Position numbers and translations under genes: made by a program
In this document: positions 25,175 through 32,570 of the stretch, piece by piece
Layout of the letters: each line of letters opens with the position of its first letter
How positions within the stretch are numbered: position 1 is the stretch's first letter
NCBI GenBank assembly: GCA_013141435.1
Contig: JABFQZ010000040.1
Span: 1-64,000, forward strand
Source of the DNA: Ferruginibacter sp.
GTDB lineage: Bacteria > Bacteroidota > Bacteroidia > Chitinophagales > Chitinophagaceae
Direction: 5' to 3'
Length of the DNA stretch: 64,000 nucleotides
Notes under the pieces: generated by a model
Told to the model about the DNA's origin: nothing
Seen by the model: only the letters and a program-made list of their open reading frames with translations
Database searches by the model: none

Positions 25175-26515
25175 TTATTTCTTTCTGGGTGGTTTAGTTC
25201 CCCTTGTTTTTGGACGGCCATACTTCTTCATCATTCTATCTTTTTTACTTGTAAGAAAATTTACTTTTTTATTTTTTGCCGATTTTTCATGAAACGCTGG
25301 ACCAGACTCCTCTTTCTTTGGAGCTCTTACTTGATAGGCTTTCATAAATACTTTTGGTATTTCATCTTCGGTTAAAATCTCTGATATTTCTAAGGTTTCT
25401 GGCAATGTAGTAAGTGGTACTTTATACTTCATCAAATCTTGAATATTATCAAGCAAAAGTTTTTCTTTTTCAGTAAAAAAACTTATAGCAATACCCTTTT
25501 TGTCTGCTCTTCCTGTTCTTCCAATTCTATGAATATAATTTTCTGGTACATCTGGCACATCAAAATTTATAACATGTGTTACCTCCGATATATCAATCCC
25601 CCTAGCTACAATATCTGTTGCTATTATAAACCTATAATTTCCTGTATGAAATTGTTTTACTGTATTAAAACGATGGTTTTGTTCTTTATTGGAGTGTATA
25701 ACACCACAAGTTTCTGGGTAAATGCTTTCTAGCTGAGTGTATAACTCATCGGCTAATTTTTTTGTGGCTACAAATACCAACAACTTCGTCATTGTATCAT
25801 CATCTGCTAATAATAATTTTAGCAAATTTACCTTGGTATAAAAATTGGGTACAGCATAACTAACTTGCTCTATATTTTCCAATGGAGTTCCAGTAGGTGC
25901 CGCTTCTACTCTTACTGGCTCATTAAAAAAAGTATCCATCAATGTTTTCACCTCATCTGTTATTGTAGCAGAAAATAATAAATTTTGACGTTTAGCTGGC
26001 AATAAATCTAATATATTTTTTATTTGAGTACGAAAACCAAGGTTGAGCATTTCGTCCATTTCATCTATAATTACCTTTTTAATATTTTTTGTTTTTACAG
26101 CTCCATTCATTAATAAATCAAACAACCTGCCAGGTGTAGCCACCAGTACATCTACGCCCTTTATTACCTCTGCCGCTTGTGTGTTTATATTTGTACCACC
26201 ATACACACCCACGGCTGTTACACTCATATATGTTGTAAGCTCTTTTACAGACTCTACCACCTGCGCTACAAGCTCTCTTGTGGGTACTATTACCAATATT
26301 TGAGCATATTTTTCTTTACTAAATTTCCATTGCTTTAAGCAAGGCAATAAATATGCAAAAGTTTTACCTGTGCCTGTTTGAGCAATACCGCATACATCTC
26401 TACCGCTCATTACAATAGGGTAAACCTTATGTTGTATAGTGGTTGGGTTTGTATAACCTGCATCATTTAAGGCAGAAAGTAAAGCGTTGTTTAAATTAAG
26501 ATCTTCAAAAGTCAT
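25175..26515 (-). CDS. DEAD-box RNA helicase
   Basis: 446 residues from the ATG at 26513-26515 (MTFEDLNLNNALLSALNDAGY). Complete set of motifs: Q-motif region (F..L.L...L..A.GY..PT.IQ), I (AQTGTGKT), Ia (PTRELVAQV), Ib (TPGRL), II as DEMD rather than DEAD, III (SAT), the helicase C domain with RGIDI and HRIGRTGRADK, then a short basic tail (KKDRMMKKYGRPKTRGTKPPRKK) that likely binds RNA. The role is probably ribosome assembly or mRNA turnover. It diverges from the thioredoxin gene; each has its own -7 box in the 127-bp gap. Confidence 0.95.
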   Translation of the reverse strand: MTFEDLNLNNALLSALNDAGYTNPTTIQHKVYPIVMSGRDVCGIAQTGTGKTFAYLLPCLKQWKFSKEKYAQILVIVPTRELVAQVVESVKELTTYMSVTAVGVYGGTNINTQAAEVIKGVDVLVATPGRLFDLLMNGAVKTKNIKKVIIDEMDEMLNLGFRTQIKNILDLLPAKRQNLLFSATITDEVKTLMDTFFNEPVRVEAAPTGTPLENIEQVSYAVPNFYTKVNLLKLLLADDDTMTKLLVFVATKKLADELYTQLESIYPETCGVIHSNKEQNHRFNTVKQFHTGNYRFIIATDIVARGIDISEVTHVINFDVPDVPENYIHRIGRTGRADKKGIAISFFTEKEKLLLDNIQDLMKYKVPLTTLPETLEISEILTEDEIPKVFMKAYQVRAPKKEESGPAFHEKSAKNKKVNFLTSKKDRMMKKYGRPKTRGTKPPRKK

Positions 26516-26530
26516 AAAAAAAAATATATG

Positions 26531-26538
26531 CAAAGGTA
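26531..26538 (-). promoter_or_regulatory. -7 box TACCTTTG for DEAD-box helicase
   Basis: Exact TAnnTTTG on the minus strand, 15 nt from the helicase ATG; followed by GC as in several other boxes of this window. Confidence 0.45.
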
Positions 26539-26613
26539 GTTTTAATAAATTTGCTATTTAGGTACAACTAAAAATTTAGAATAAATAAAATACCAATAAA
26601 ACTGTGCGTAGCA

Positions 26614-26621
26614 TACTTTTG
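26614..26621 (+). promoter_or_regulatory. -7 box TACTTTTG for thioredoxin-like gene
   Basis: Exact TAnnTTTG, 21 nt before the ATG at 26643, divergent to the helicase promoter. Confidence 0.45.
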
Positions 26622-26642
26622 TAAATACTTTAAACAAAAAAA

Positions 26643-27086
26643 ATGAAAAAATACATTTATATATTTATTGGGCTTATTGTAGCCATTGCGTATTACAAAT
26701 ACAATAACCCCACAGTAAATTTTAAAGAAGACACAAAATCCGGAATACAATTTCATAAAGGTACGTGGCAGCAGGCATTGGATTTAGCAAAACAACAAAA
26801 CAAATTAATATTTTTAGATGTATATGCAACTTGGTGTGGACCATGTAAAAAATTAAAAAGAGATACTTTTTCGGATAGTACAGCGGCTGTAATTTTTAAT
26901 AATAATTTTATTAATGTATCCGTTGATGCTGAAAATGGAGAAGGTGTTGATATATCATCTAAATACAACGTAACTAGCTACCCATCGTTGTATTTAATAA
27001 ATAGCAATGGAAAAATAGTAAACAAAACTGGAGGGTATATGAGCCCAACGGAATTGATTACTTTTGGAAAAACGGTAAATAAATAA
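26643..27086 (+). CDS. Membrane-anchored thioredoxin-fold protein
   Basis: 147 residues. An N-terminal helix (YIYIFIGLIVAIAYY) is a signal anchor or signal peptide, so the redox domain should face the periplasm. The active site WCGPCKK has Cys65 and Cys68; the cis-Pro region is SYPSLYLI. The domain resembles thioredoxin_7/DUF255-like thiol-disulfide proteins with the N-terminal WQQALDLAKQQNKLIFLDVYATWC element. The likely role is reduction of periplasmic disulfides or a cytochrome c maturation-type function; the partner is not identifiable here. Confidence 0.88.
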   Translation: MKKYIYIFIGLIVAIAYYKYNNPTVNFKEDTKSGIQFHKGTWQQALDLAKQQNKLIFLDVYATWCGPCKKLKRDTFSDSTAAVIFNNNFINVSVDAENGEGVDISSKYNVTSYPSLYLINSNGKIVNKTGGYMSPTELITFGKTVNK

Positions 27087-27121
27087 TAAAACTTAAATTT
27101 GATTAATTATAGCAAAGAAAA

Positions 27122-27445
27122 ATGTCATCTTATTTTGATTATATAGACACAGCAGCGTTGGATAAAAAACTTGAAACAGAAAAATTTCCGTTTTCAAAAT
27201 ATTTATTTTGGGATACACCGATTGAATTAATTGATAAAGAAAAGCACAAAAAATCTATCATTGAAAGGGTTATAACCAAAGGTTTTTTAGAAGATTTTTA
27301 TATTTTAATTAAAATGTACACTTCTGAAGAAATTGCTTGTGCAATAAAAAAAAGTAGAGTACTAGATAAAAAATCGGCTAATTTCTGTAGCTTATATTTC
27401 AACATACCTTTAAATGAAATAAATGCTTCATCTTACTACCGTTGA
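27122..27445 (+). CDS. DUF6922-like partner of AbiEii toxin
   Basis: 107-residue soluble protein. The block FSKYLFWDTPIELIDKEKHKKSIIERVITKGFLEDFYILIKMYTSEEIACAIKKSRVLDKKSANFCSLYFNIP resembles, from memory, the DUF6922 family found next to nucleotidyltransferase toxins; I cannot verify this here. Its 3' end overlaps the next gene by 23 bp, indicating translational coupling. By position it is the candidate antitoxin or regulator of the AbiEii-like protein, though it lacks an obvious HTH of the AbiEi type. Confidence 0.7.
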   Translation: MSSYFDYIDTAALDKKLETEKFPFSKYLFWDTPIELIDKEKHKKSIIERVITKGFLEDFYILIKMYTSEEIACAIKKSRVLDKKSANFCSLYFNIPLNEINASSYYR

Positions 27446-28040
27446 AAACGATACATACTGTATTTTGCAAAAACTAAATACAATCCCTTTTATAAGAAAT
27501 AATTTTGCTTTGGCAGGAGGCACATCTCTTGCATTACAAATAGGACATAGAACCTCAATAGATCTAGATTTTTTTTGTACAAACCCTTTCGACTTAAATG
27601 AATTAGAAATAGTGCTTTCGTCAGAAAAAGATTTGTTATTGGAATTTATTGGAAAAAATAGCAGAATGTTTTTTTGTTACATTAATAAAGTAAAATGCGA
27701 CTTTGTACAAGAACCTGCAACTTTACTAAACCCATTTATAGAAATAGATAAAGTGCTTTATTTTTCTGTAGAAGATATTGCAGCAATGAAAATGCATACC
27801 ATTTGTGGAAGGGGAAAAAGAAAAGACTTTTTTGATGTATATGCTCTTCTTGAAATGTATTCTTGGAAAAAACTCATTAAACTTTTTGAGAAAAAGTATA
27901 ATAAAAGCCAACTAAATATTTTATGGAGAAGTATAAGTTATTTTGAAGATGCAGAAAACGATTTTGAAATTATAGGCTTTAAACCATTCAACAAAAACTG
28001 GGAAGAAATAAAAAAAATACTATTGCTAAAATGTAATTAA
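27423..28040 (+). CDS. AbiEii/AbiGii-type nucleotidyltransferase (toxin)
   Basis: 205 residues. The nucleotidyltransferase core is at residues 31-50: AGGTSLALQIGHRTSIDLDFF, with the G-G-S loop (Gly32, Gly33, Ser35) and catalytic Asp47 and Asp49; CDFVQEPA carries a further acidic strand and IAAMKMHTICGRGKRKDFFDVYAL is the second AbiEii signature (K..DF.D). Family members are toxins of abortive-infection toxin-antitoxin pairs that modify tRNA or other nucleotides. The start ATG overlaps the end of the preceding gene. Active-site residues look intact. Confidence 0.88.
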   Translation: MLHLTTVENDTYCILQKLNTIPFIRNNFALAGGTSLALQIGHRTSIDLDFFCTNPFDLNELEIVLSSEKDLLLEFIGKNSRMFFCYINKVKCDFVQEPATLLNPFIEIDKVLYFSVEDIAAMKMHTICGRGKRKDFFDVYALLEMYSWKKLIKLFEKKYNKSQLNILWRSISYFEDAENDFEIIGFKPFNKNWEEIKKILLLKCN

Positions 28041-28041
28041 T

Positions 28042-28647
28042 CTATACTCTTTTCAACCAACCTGTAACACTCATTCTATTTCTATTTGCTTTTACCACTT
28101 CATGTTCCAACTCATTGCTTTTAAAAAAAACAGCAGTTTGAGAATGGGGTTGTATTTTTTGTATATCTTCATTTTGATAAACCAATAATTGACCACCATC
28201 ATCATTTAACCAATTATTGTTTAAATAATTTATCAAAGAATATTTTCTATTGCTATCATTTTTAAACTGGTCTTTGTGACGCTTATAACCAGCGCCTTGC
28301 CCATATATTGCGTAATGAAATTCGTATCCATTAATTCCTGTGTAGCAAGTACAATTCAATCGTTCAATAAAACTTTCTACTTGATTCAAAAACTGTTGCT
28401 CAAACACATTGTCATGGCTTCTATCCATCCAATATATTTTATCGCCCCGCAATTGTTGGTTACTATCCATGACCATTGCGTTACCCACACCAGCATATGT
28501 CATTAAGCCATCGGTTTGTAAATTTTTAATATTTTCTTGCAAGCCATTTGACAAGTCATAACTTAAAAAATTAGTATCAATACCAATATTTGTATCTAAA
28601 AAACTATCTATAAGTAAATCGTGGGGGTTTTGTATAGGCTCCAACAT
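28042..28647 (-). CDS. Prolyl-4-hydroxylase-like 2OG-Fe(II) oxygenase
   Basis: 201 residues. The C-terminal jelly-roll core carries the iron triad His124 and Asp126 in KRHKDQF and His182 in LEHEV, with Arg191 in NRNRMSVTGWLKRV as the 2-oxoglutarate ligand. The Y.L..YLN..W...DGG.L..Y block is typical of the P4Hc family. Bacterial members hydroxylate prolines or related residues, for example in elongation factor Tu or S-layer type proteins, but the target here is unknown. A near -7 box (TACCTTTA, one mismatch) ends 4 nt before the ATG. Confidence 0.9.
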   Translation of the reverse strand: MLEPIQNPHDLLIDSFLDTNIGIDTNFLSYDLSNGLQENIKNLQTDGLMTYAGVGNAMVMDSNQQLRGDKIYWMDRSHDNVFEQQFLNQVESFIERLNCTCYTGINGYEFHYAIYGQGAGYKRHKDQFKNDSNRKYSLINYLNNNWLNDDGGQLLVYQNEDIQKIQPHSQTAVFFKSNELEHEVVKANRNRMSVTGWLKRV

Positions 28648-28679
28648 TCGATAAAGGTAGTTTACTTTAAGTGCAAACT

Positions 28680-29540
28680 TTATTCTAATTGTATAAGTGT
28701 ATTTTTTACATCTTTATACCAAGGCTCCCAAGGTATAAAATGTGGAGCCCCTTTTAATATTTTGGTTTCTACAAATTTTGCATTTACCAACATTTTTTTT
28801 GTGTATGCAACATTAGCTACAGGCACAAATTTATCTTTGTCGCCATGTATTATCCAAACAGGGCAAGTAATATTGCTTAATTGTTTTGATAAGGGAATTA
28901 TATCTTTTTTAAAAGCCCACAACTCTAAATTGCTTGGTTTAAATGCGCCAGGTAATAAATATTGTAATGTACTATTTGCAAATAAACCTCTCCATTTTTC
29001 TGGAGCTTCATCTGCAGGTGATATAGAAGCCGCCAATAAAACTACGCCTGCAAAAAAAGAAGGATTATCAACCACTAACTTTATAGCCAATGGTCCACCA
29101 AGCGAATGACCAATTATATAAATAGGCTTTTTATTATCTATATACTTTAAAAATGGAGAAATAATTTGAGATTGTTCCTGCATATTTTTTGCATATCCAA
29201 ATTGGCTATAACCAAACCCTGGCCTATCTATAGATATCATTCTGTATTTTGCAAGCAAATCTTTATCCTGCATGTAAATACTAAAAGCATCCCAACTACC
29301 TGGTGATCCATGTACAAAAAATAATGTTGAAAGGGTATCAATGCCAATTTTTGCATAATGCAGTTGAAAGTTATTAATATCAACCGTTTCGGTAAATAAA
29401 GATAATTTTAAGTGCTTAAATTTTTGTTTTGCCCTATTGTCACTAACCCTAAATTTCATGCAACTATTTGCAAAAATTAGCCAAACAATAAAAAAAATAA
29501 AAGAGATAGTGAAACCCAATTTGTTTTTCTGGTTATCCAA
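28680..29540 (-). CDS. Alpha/beta hydrolase, membrane- or lipid-anchored
   Basis: 286 residues. An N-terminal hydrophobic segment (LGFTISFIFFIVWLIFANSC) ends in a Cys that could be a lipoprotein site, otherwise a signal anchor. The hydrolase fold follows: FFVHGSPGSWDAF (oxyanion HG), nucleophile Ser146 in IIGHSLGGP, the acid in WIIHGDKDKFVP and the final His in LKGAPHFIPWEP. The start is a TTG at 29538-29540. The substrate is unknown; the GSPGSWDAF loop is common in Bacteroidota hydrolases of this type. Confidence 0.87.
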   Translation of the reverse strand: MDNQKNKLGFTISFIFFIVWLIFANSCMKFRVSDNRAKQKFKHLKLSLFTETVDINNFQLHYAKIGIDTLSTLFFVHGSPGSWDAFSIYMQDKDLLAKYRMISIDRPGFGYSQFGYAKNMQEQSQIISPFLKYIDNKKPIYIIGHSLGGPLAIKLVVDNPSFFAGVVLLAASISPADEAPEKWRGLFANSTLQYLLPGAFKPSNLELWAFKKDIIPLSKQLSNITCPVWIIHGDKDKFVPVANVAYTKKMLVNAKFVETKILKGAPHFIPWEPWYKDVKNTLIQLE

Positions 29541-29595
29541 TTGGAATTTTTTTTAAGCATCATAATAAATACAAAAATGTATTGGAATATCGGTT

Positions 29596-30633
29596 TTACC
29601 CAATTGTCCAAGTTTCTCTACCCTTAAGTAATTTATCTAAATTCCCTGGTCCACCTTTCGCAATAGCTTCATCTATTTGCATAGCCATAGTATCTTCATA
29701 GCAAGCCCTTTCAGTTTCATAAAATACCCCAAATGGTCTTGGTAAATGGCCTTGTAAAGCAGGGTCATCAAACATTCTTATTAATATTTGTGCTTTGTAA
29801 AAATCTTTTTCGTCGTGTATCCATAAATGATCAGTGCTTGCACCTTCTTCCAAAGCTACAATTACAGGCTTAAATCCATCTAGTTTTATACCTTTATTTT
29901 GTGTAGCACCAAATACAAGCGGCTTGCCTTGTTCCAAAAACAAAACCTCTTCGGGCTTAGTGCTTTTTTCTGTAAAAATTTCAAATGCCCCATCGTTAAA
30001 AATATTACAGTTTTGATATATTTCTAAAAACGAAGAGCCTTTATGTGCCTGAGAGCGCAAAAGCATTGCTTGTAAATGTTTAGGATCTCTATCCATACTA
30101 CGAGCTATAAAACTAGCATCGGCACCCATAGCTAATGCCAACGGATTAAAAGGATGATCTATACTACCCATTGGCGAACTTTTTGTAATCTTTTTTTGTT
30201 CGGATGTAGGAGAGTATTGCCCTTTAGTAAGGCCATAAATTTGATTATTGAACATTAAAATATTCACATCAAAATTTCTACGCAGTAAATGAATGGTATG
30301 ATTACCTCCAATGCTTAACGAATCCCCATCACCCGTAACTATCCACACACTAAGCTCTGGTCTCGATGCTTTTAAACCACTAGCAACCGCTGTAGCTCTT
30401 CCATGAATACTGTGCATACCATAGGTATTCATATAATACGGAAATCTACTACTACAACCAATACCACTAACAATTACTATGTTTTCTTTCGGAATACCAA
30501 GTGTGGGCATTATTTTTTGCACCTGAGCTAAAATACTATAATCGCCACAACCTGGGCACCAGCGAACCTCTTGGTCGGTTATAAAATCTTTTGCTGTAAG
30601 CGCCGGTTTTTCTGTTACTAAAGTATCTGACAT
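29596..30633 (-). CDS. korB: 2-oxoacid:ferredoxin oxidoreductase, beta subunit
   Basis: 345 residues. The subunit binds thiamine diphosphate and a 4Fe-4S cluster: Cys26 and Cys29 in RWCPGCGDYS, GIGCSSRFPYY, HGRATAVASG, and the TPP motif VTGDGDSLSIGGNHTIHLLRRN followed by NNQIYGLTKGQYSPTS. This is the 2-oxoglutarate/2-oxoacid type that interconverts 2-oxoacids and acyl-CoA with ferredoxin. The cognate alpha/gamma subunit (korA) normally lies next to it, but both neighbours here are unrelated, so it must be elsewhere. The substrate (2-oxoglutarate versus other) is inferred from resemblance. Confidence 0.92.
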   Translation of the reverse strand: MSDTLVTEKPALTAKDFITDQEVRWCPGCGDYSILAQVQKIMPTLGIPKENIVIVSGIGCSSRFPYYMNTYGMHSIHGRATAVASGLKASRPELSVWIVTGDGDSLSIGGNHTIHLLRRNFDVNILMFNNQIYGLTKGQYSPTSEQKKITKSSPMGSIDHPFNPLALAMGADASFIARSMDRDPKHLQAMLLRSQAHKGSSFLEIYQNCNIFNDGAFEIFTEKSTKPEEVLFLEQGKPLVFGATQNKGIKLDGFKPVIVALEEGASTDHLWIHDEKDFYKAQILIRMFDDPALQGHLPRPFGVFYETERACYEDTMAMQIDEAIAKGGPGNLDKLLKGRETWTIG

Positions 30634-30650
30634 AAAAAAAATTTATCTTA

Positions 30651-30658
30651 CAAATTTA
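30651..30658 (-). promoter_or_regulatory. -7 box TAAATTTG for korB
   Basis: Exact TAnnTTTG on the minus strand, 17 nt upstream of the korB ATG. Confidence 0.43.
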
Positions 30659-30841
30659 CGTAAAACATCATTACGATAAAGCCGTTCATGTTGCAAAATC
30701 GTAATTTTAAAATTACGGATAAATACAACATAAAAGTGTAATTATTTTAAATAGTATTTATTGGAAGTAAATATATCTTTTAAAAACAGCAACCATTTTT
30801 ATATAAATTAAGTCTAAATCAAAAACCATATAAATTTTAAA

Positions 30842-31519
30842 ATGAAAACCACTTACACTAAATTAATAATATCAGTACTTTTAAGCTTAAGTTTTATAAA
30901 TACCAAAGCACAAGTAAGAGAAATACTTGAAATTATAAAACCACAAAAAGCGTATGAAGGCATTCCTGTACTACAAAAAAAATCGCAATTTTTACATGTG
31001 GGTATTGGCCTTGTAAATAATGTAGTTTCAGTAGCGTCTTTATCTTCTTTACCTTCCATACTAGGTGTTTCTGGCGGAATTGGAGTAACAACAACCTCAT
31101 CTAAAACCGGTCCTTTTGTATTAGGGTACGAGTATTTTGTAAAAAACAATATGGGTATTGGATTAGATTTATCTTATGCTAAAGCCTCCAAATCTTATAA
31201 AAGCAGCCTGTTTTTACCAGGTGTGTATAATTACAATTATACAGCTACAACTATTATGATATCTACAATATATCATTTTTATACCACAAATAAACTAGAT
31301 CCATATACAAAAGCGTCAATAGGCGCTACAATTTGGAAAGCAAAATATTCTAAAGATGGTAACGAACAGCCTAACCCAAGCACAATACCTTCGCCAGTTG
31401 CTTACAATGGTGTTATTGGATTAAGGTACTTTGTAACCCCAAGAATTGCACCCGTAGGAGAGTTGAGTTATAGTAATTTAAGATTTTCTGCAACAGTAGG
31501 TGTTGGAGTAAAATTATAA
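30842..31519 (+). CDS. Outer-membrane beta-barrel protein
   Basis: 225 residues. The signal peptide MKTTYTKLIISVLLSLSFINTKAQ is followed by alternating amphipathic strands (FVLGYEYFVKNNMGIGLDLSYAKASKS, TIMISTIYHFYTTNKLDPYTKASIGATIWKA, GVIGLRYFVTPRIAPVGELSYSNLRFSATVGVGVKL) as in OmpW/outer-membrane beta-barrel families of Bacteroidota. The protein ends with a hydrophobic strand as BAM substrates do. No specific function can be read. It is a single gene preceded by a 208-bp intergenic region shared with korB. Confidence 0.85.
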   Translation: MKTTYTKLIISVLLSLSFINTKAQVREILEIIKPQKAYEGIPVLQKKSQFLHVGIGLVNNVVSVASLSSLPSILGVSGGIGVTTTSSKTGPFVLGYEYFVKNNMGIGLDLSYAKASKSYKSSLFLPGVYNYNYTATTIMISTIYHFYTTNKLDPYTKASIGATIWKAKYSKDGNEQPNPSTIPSPVAYNGVIGLRYFVTPRIAPVGELSYSNLRFSATVGVGVKL

Positions 31520-31577
31520 TGATATATATAAAACTGTACATTTATTATTATAATTAAGCCCTTTGTTGTTGCATATT

Positions 31578-32351
31578 TTATTTTTTAAAACTATATACCA
31601 AAGCAAAACCTCCCCCACCATTTTTATAGTATGGTATTATCATTGCATTCATTGTTTTTTTCTTAAATAAATTTCGTTTAATAGCTGGATAAACCAAGTA
31701 AGCCAGTTTAGTTGACAATATGCCAAACCCTGCACCAGCAACCACATCGCTTACCCAGTGCTTATTATTGTACACACGTAAAATACTTGTAGTTGTAGCG
31801 GCTGCATAGCCAGCCACAGCTATCCACGGCGATACTTTTTTATACTCATGATGCAAAAAAGCTGCCGCAGCAAAAGCTGTAGTTGTATGCCCCGATGGGA
31901 ATGAATTGTTTGCAGAACCATCGGGCCGAGTAACCTTTGTTGTATGTTTTAGGGTGTAAGAAAATACTGTAGAAACAATATTTGATAATGCATAAATCAT
32001 TGTTCTATCTACAAAATTATTTTTACCCTTTATGCCTAAAGCGTTTAAACCATATACAGCTACAGCTGGGGTAAACTGTATATAATTATCAACCTTTGTT
32101 TTATAACCTGGGTGGTTTGTGATAATAGAATTGTGTGTACTTTTATCTAATTTCCTTAAACCATTATTACCTTGAGCAATAATACCATAACCTATAAAAA
32201 ATGTTGGTATTGCAATTGCACCAACAACAGTAATTTTTTTACAATTTTGTGCTTTTAGTTGCAAACTATCTTTGTTTTGTAATTGTAAATTATGTTGTGC
32301 AAAACATAAATTGCTAAACAATAATGATAAAGAAAGGCTAAAATATTTCAC
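31578..32351 (-). CDS. PAP2-family phosphatase, secreted/membrane
   Basis: 257 residues with a signal peptide (MKYFSLSLSLLFSNLCFAQ). The three phosphatase signature motifs are visible: KHTTKVTRP (K..... RP), NSFPSGHTTTAFAAA (PSGH) and RVYNNKHWVSDVVAGAG (R.....H...D). Hydrophobic helices surround them. Members dephosphorylate lipids such as undecaprenyl diphosphate, phosphatidic acid or lipid A; which applies is not clear. Single gene, with its own -7 box 28 nt upstream. Confidence 0.9.
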   Translation of the reverse strand: MKYFSLSLSLLFSNLCFAQHNLQLQNKDSLQLKAQNCKKITVVGAIAIPTFFIGYGIIAQGNNGLRKLDKSTHNSIITNHPGYKTKVDNYIQFTPAVAVYGLNALGIKGKNNFVDRTMIYALSNIVSTVFSYTLKHTTKVTRPDGSANNSFPSGHTTTAFAAAAFLHHEYKKVSPWIAVAGYAAATTTSILRVYNNKHWVSDVVAGAGFGILSTKLAYLVYPAIKRNLFKKKTMNAMIIPYYKNGGGGFALVYSFKK

Positions 32352-32379
32352 TAAAGAAGTTTTGGTAATAATTGTTTTG

Positions 32380-32387
32380 CAAATGTA
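32380..32387 (-). promoter_or_regulatory. -7 box TACATTTG for PAP2 gene
   Basis: Exact TAnnTTTG on the minus strand, 28 nt from the ATG. Confidence 0.42.
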
Positions 32388-32558
32388 TGCCTATATGTAA
32401 ATAATGATGGTATAATTAGCAATTACAGTTTTAGGATAAATAAAACGATAATTGACAAACAAAAAATTAGATTTAGCCCATTTATAGATGTTTATATAGT
32501 AACTATAATTGTTGGCTTTTAGTAGAAATAATAAAGAGCAATATTTGCCCCAAGGCTT

Positions 32559-32566
32559 TAACTTTG
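32559..32566 (+). promoter_or_regulatory. -7 box TAACTTTG, 4 nt from E1 ATG
   Basis: Exact TAnnTTTG ending 4 nt before the ATG at 32571. Same octamer and spacing as upstream of mnmG; implies a leaderless transcript. Confidence 0.5.
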
Positions 32567-32570
32567 CAGC

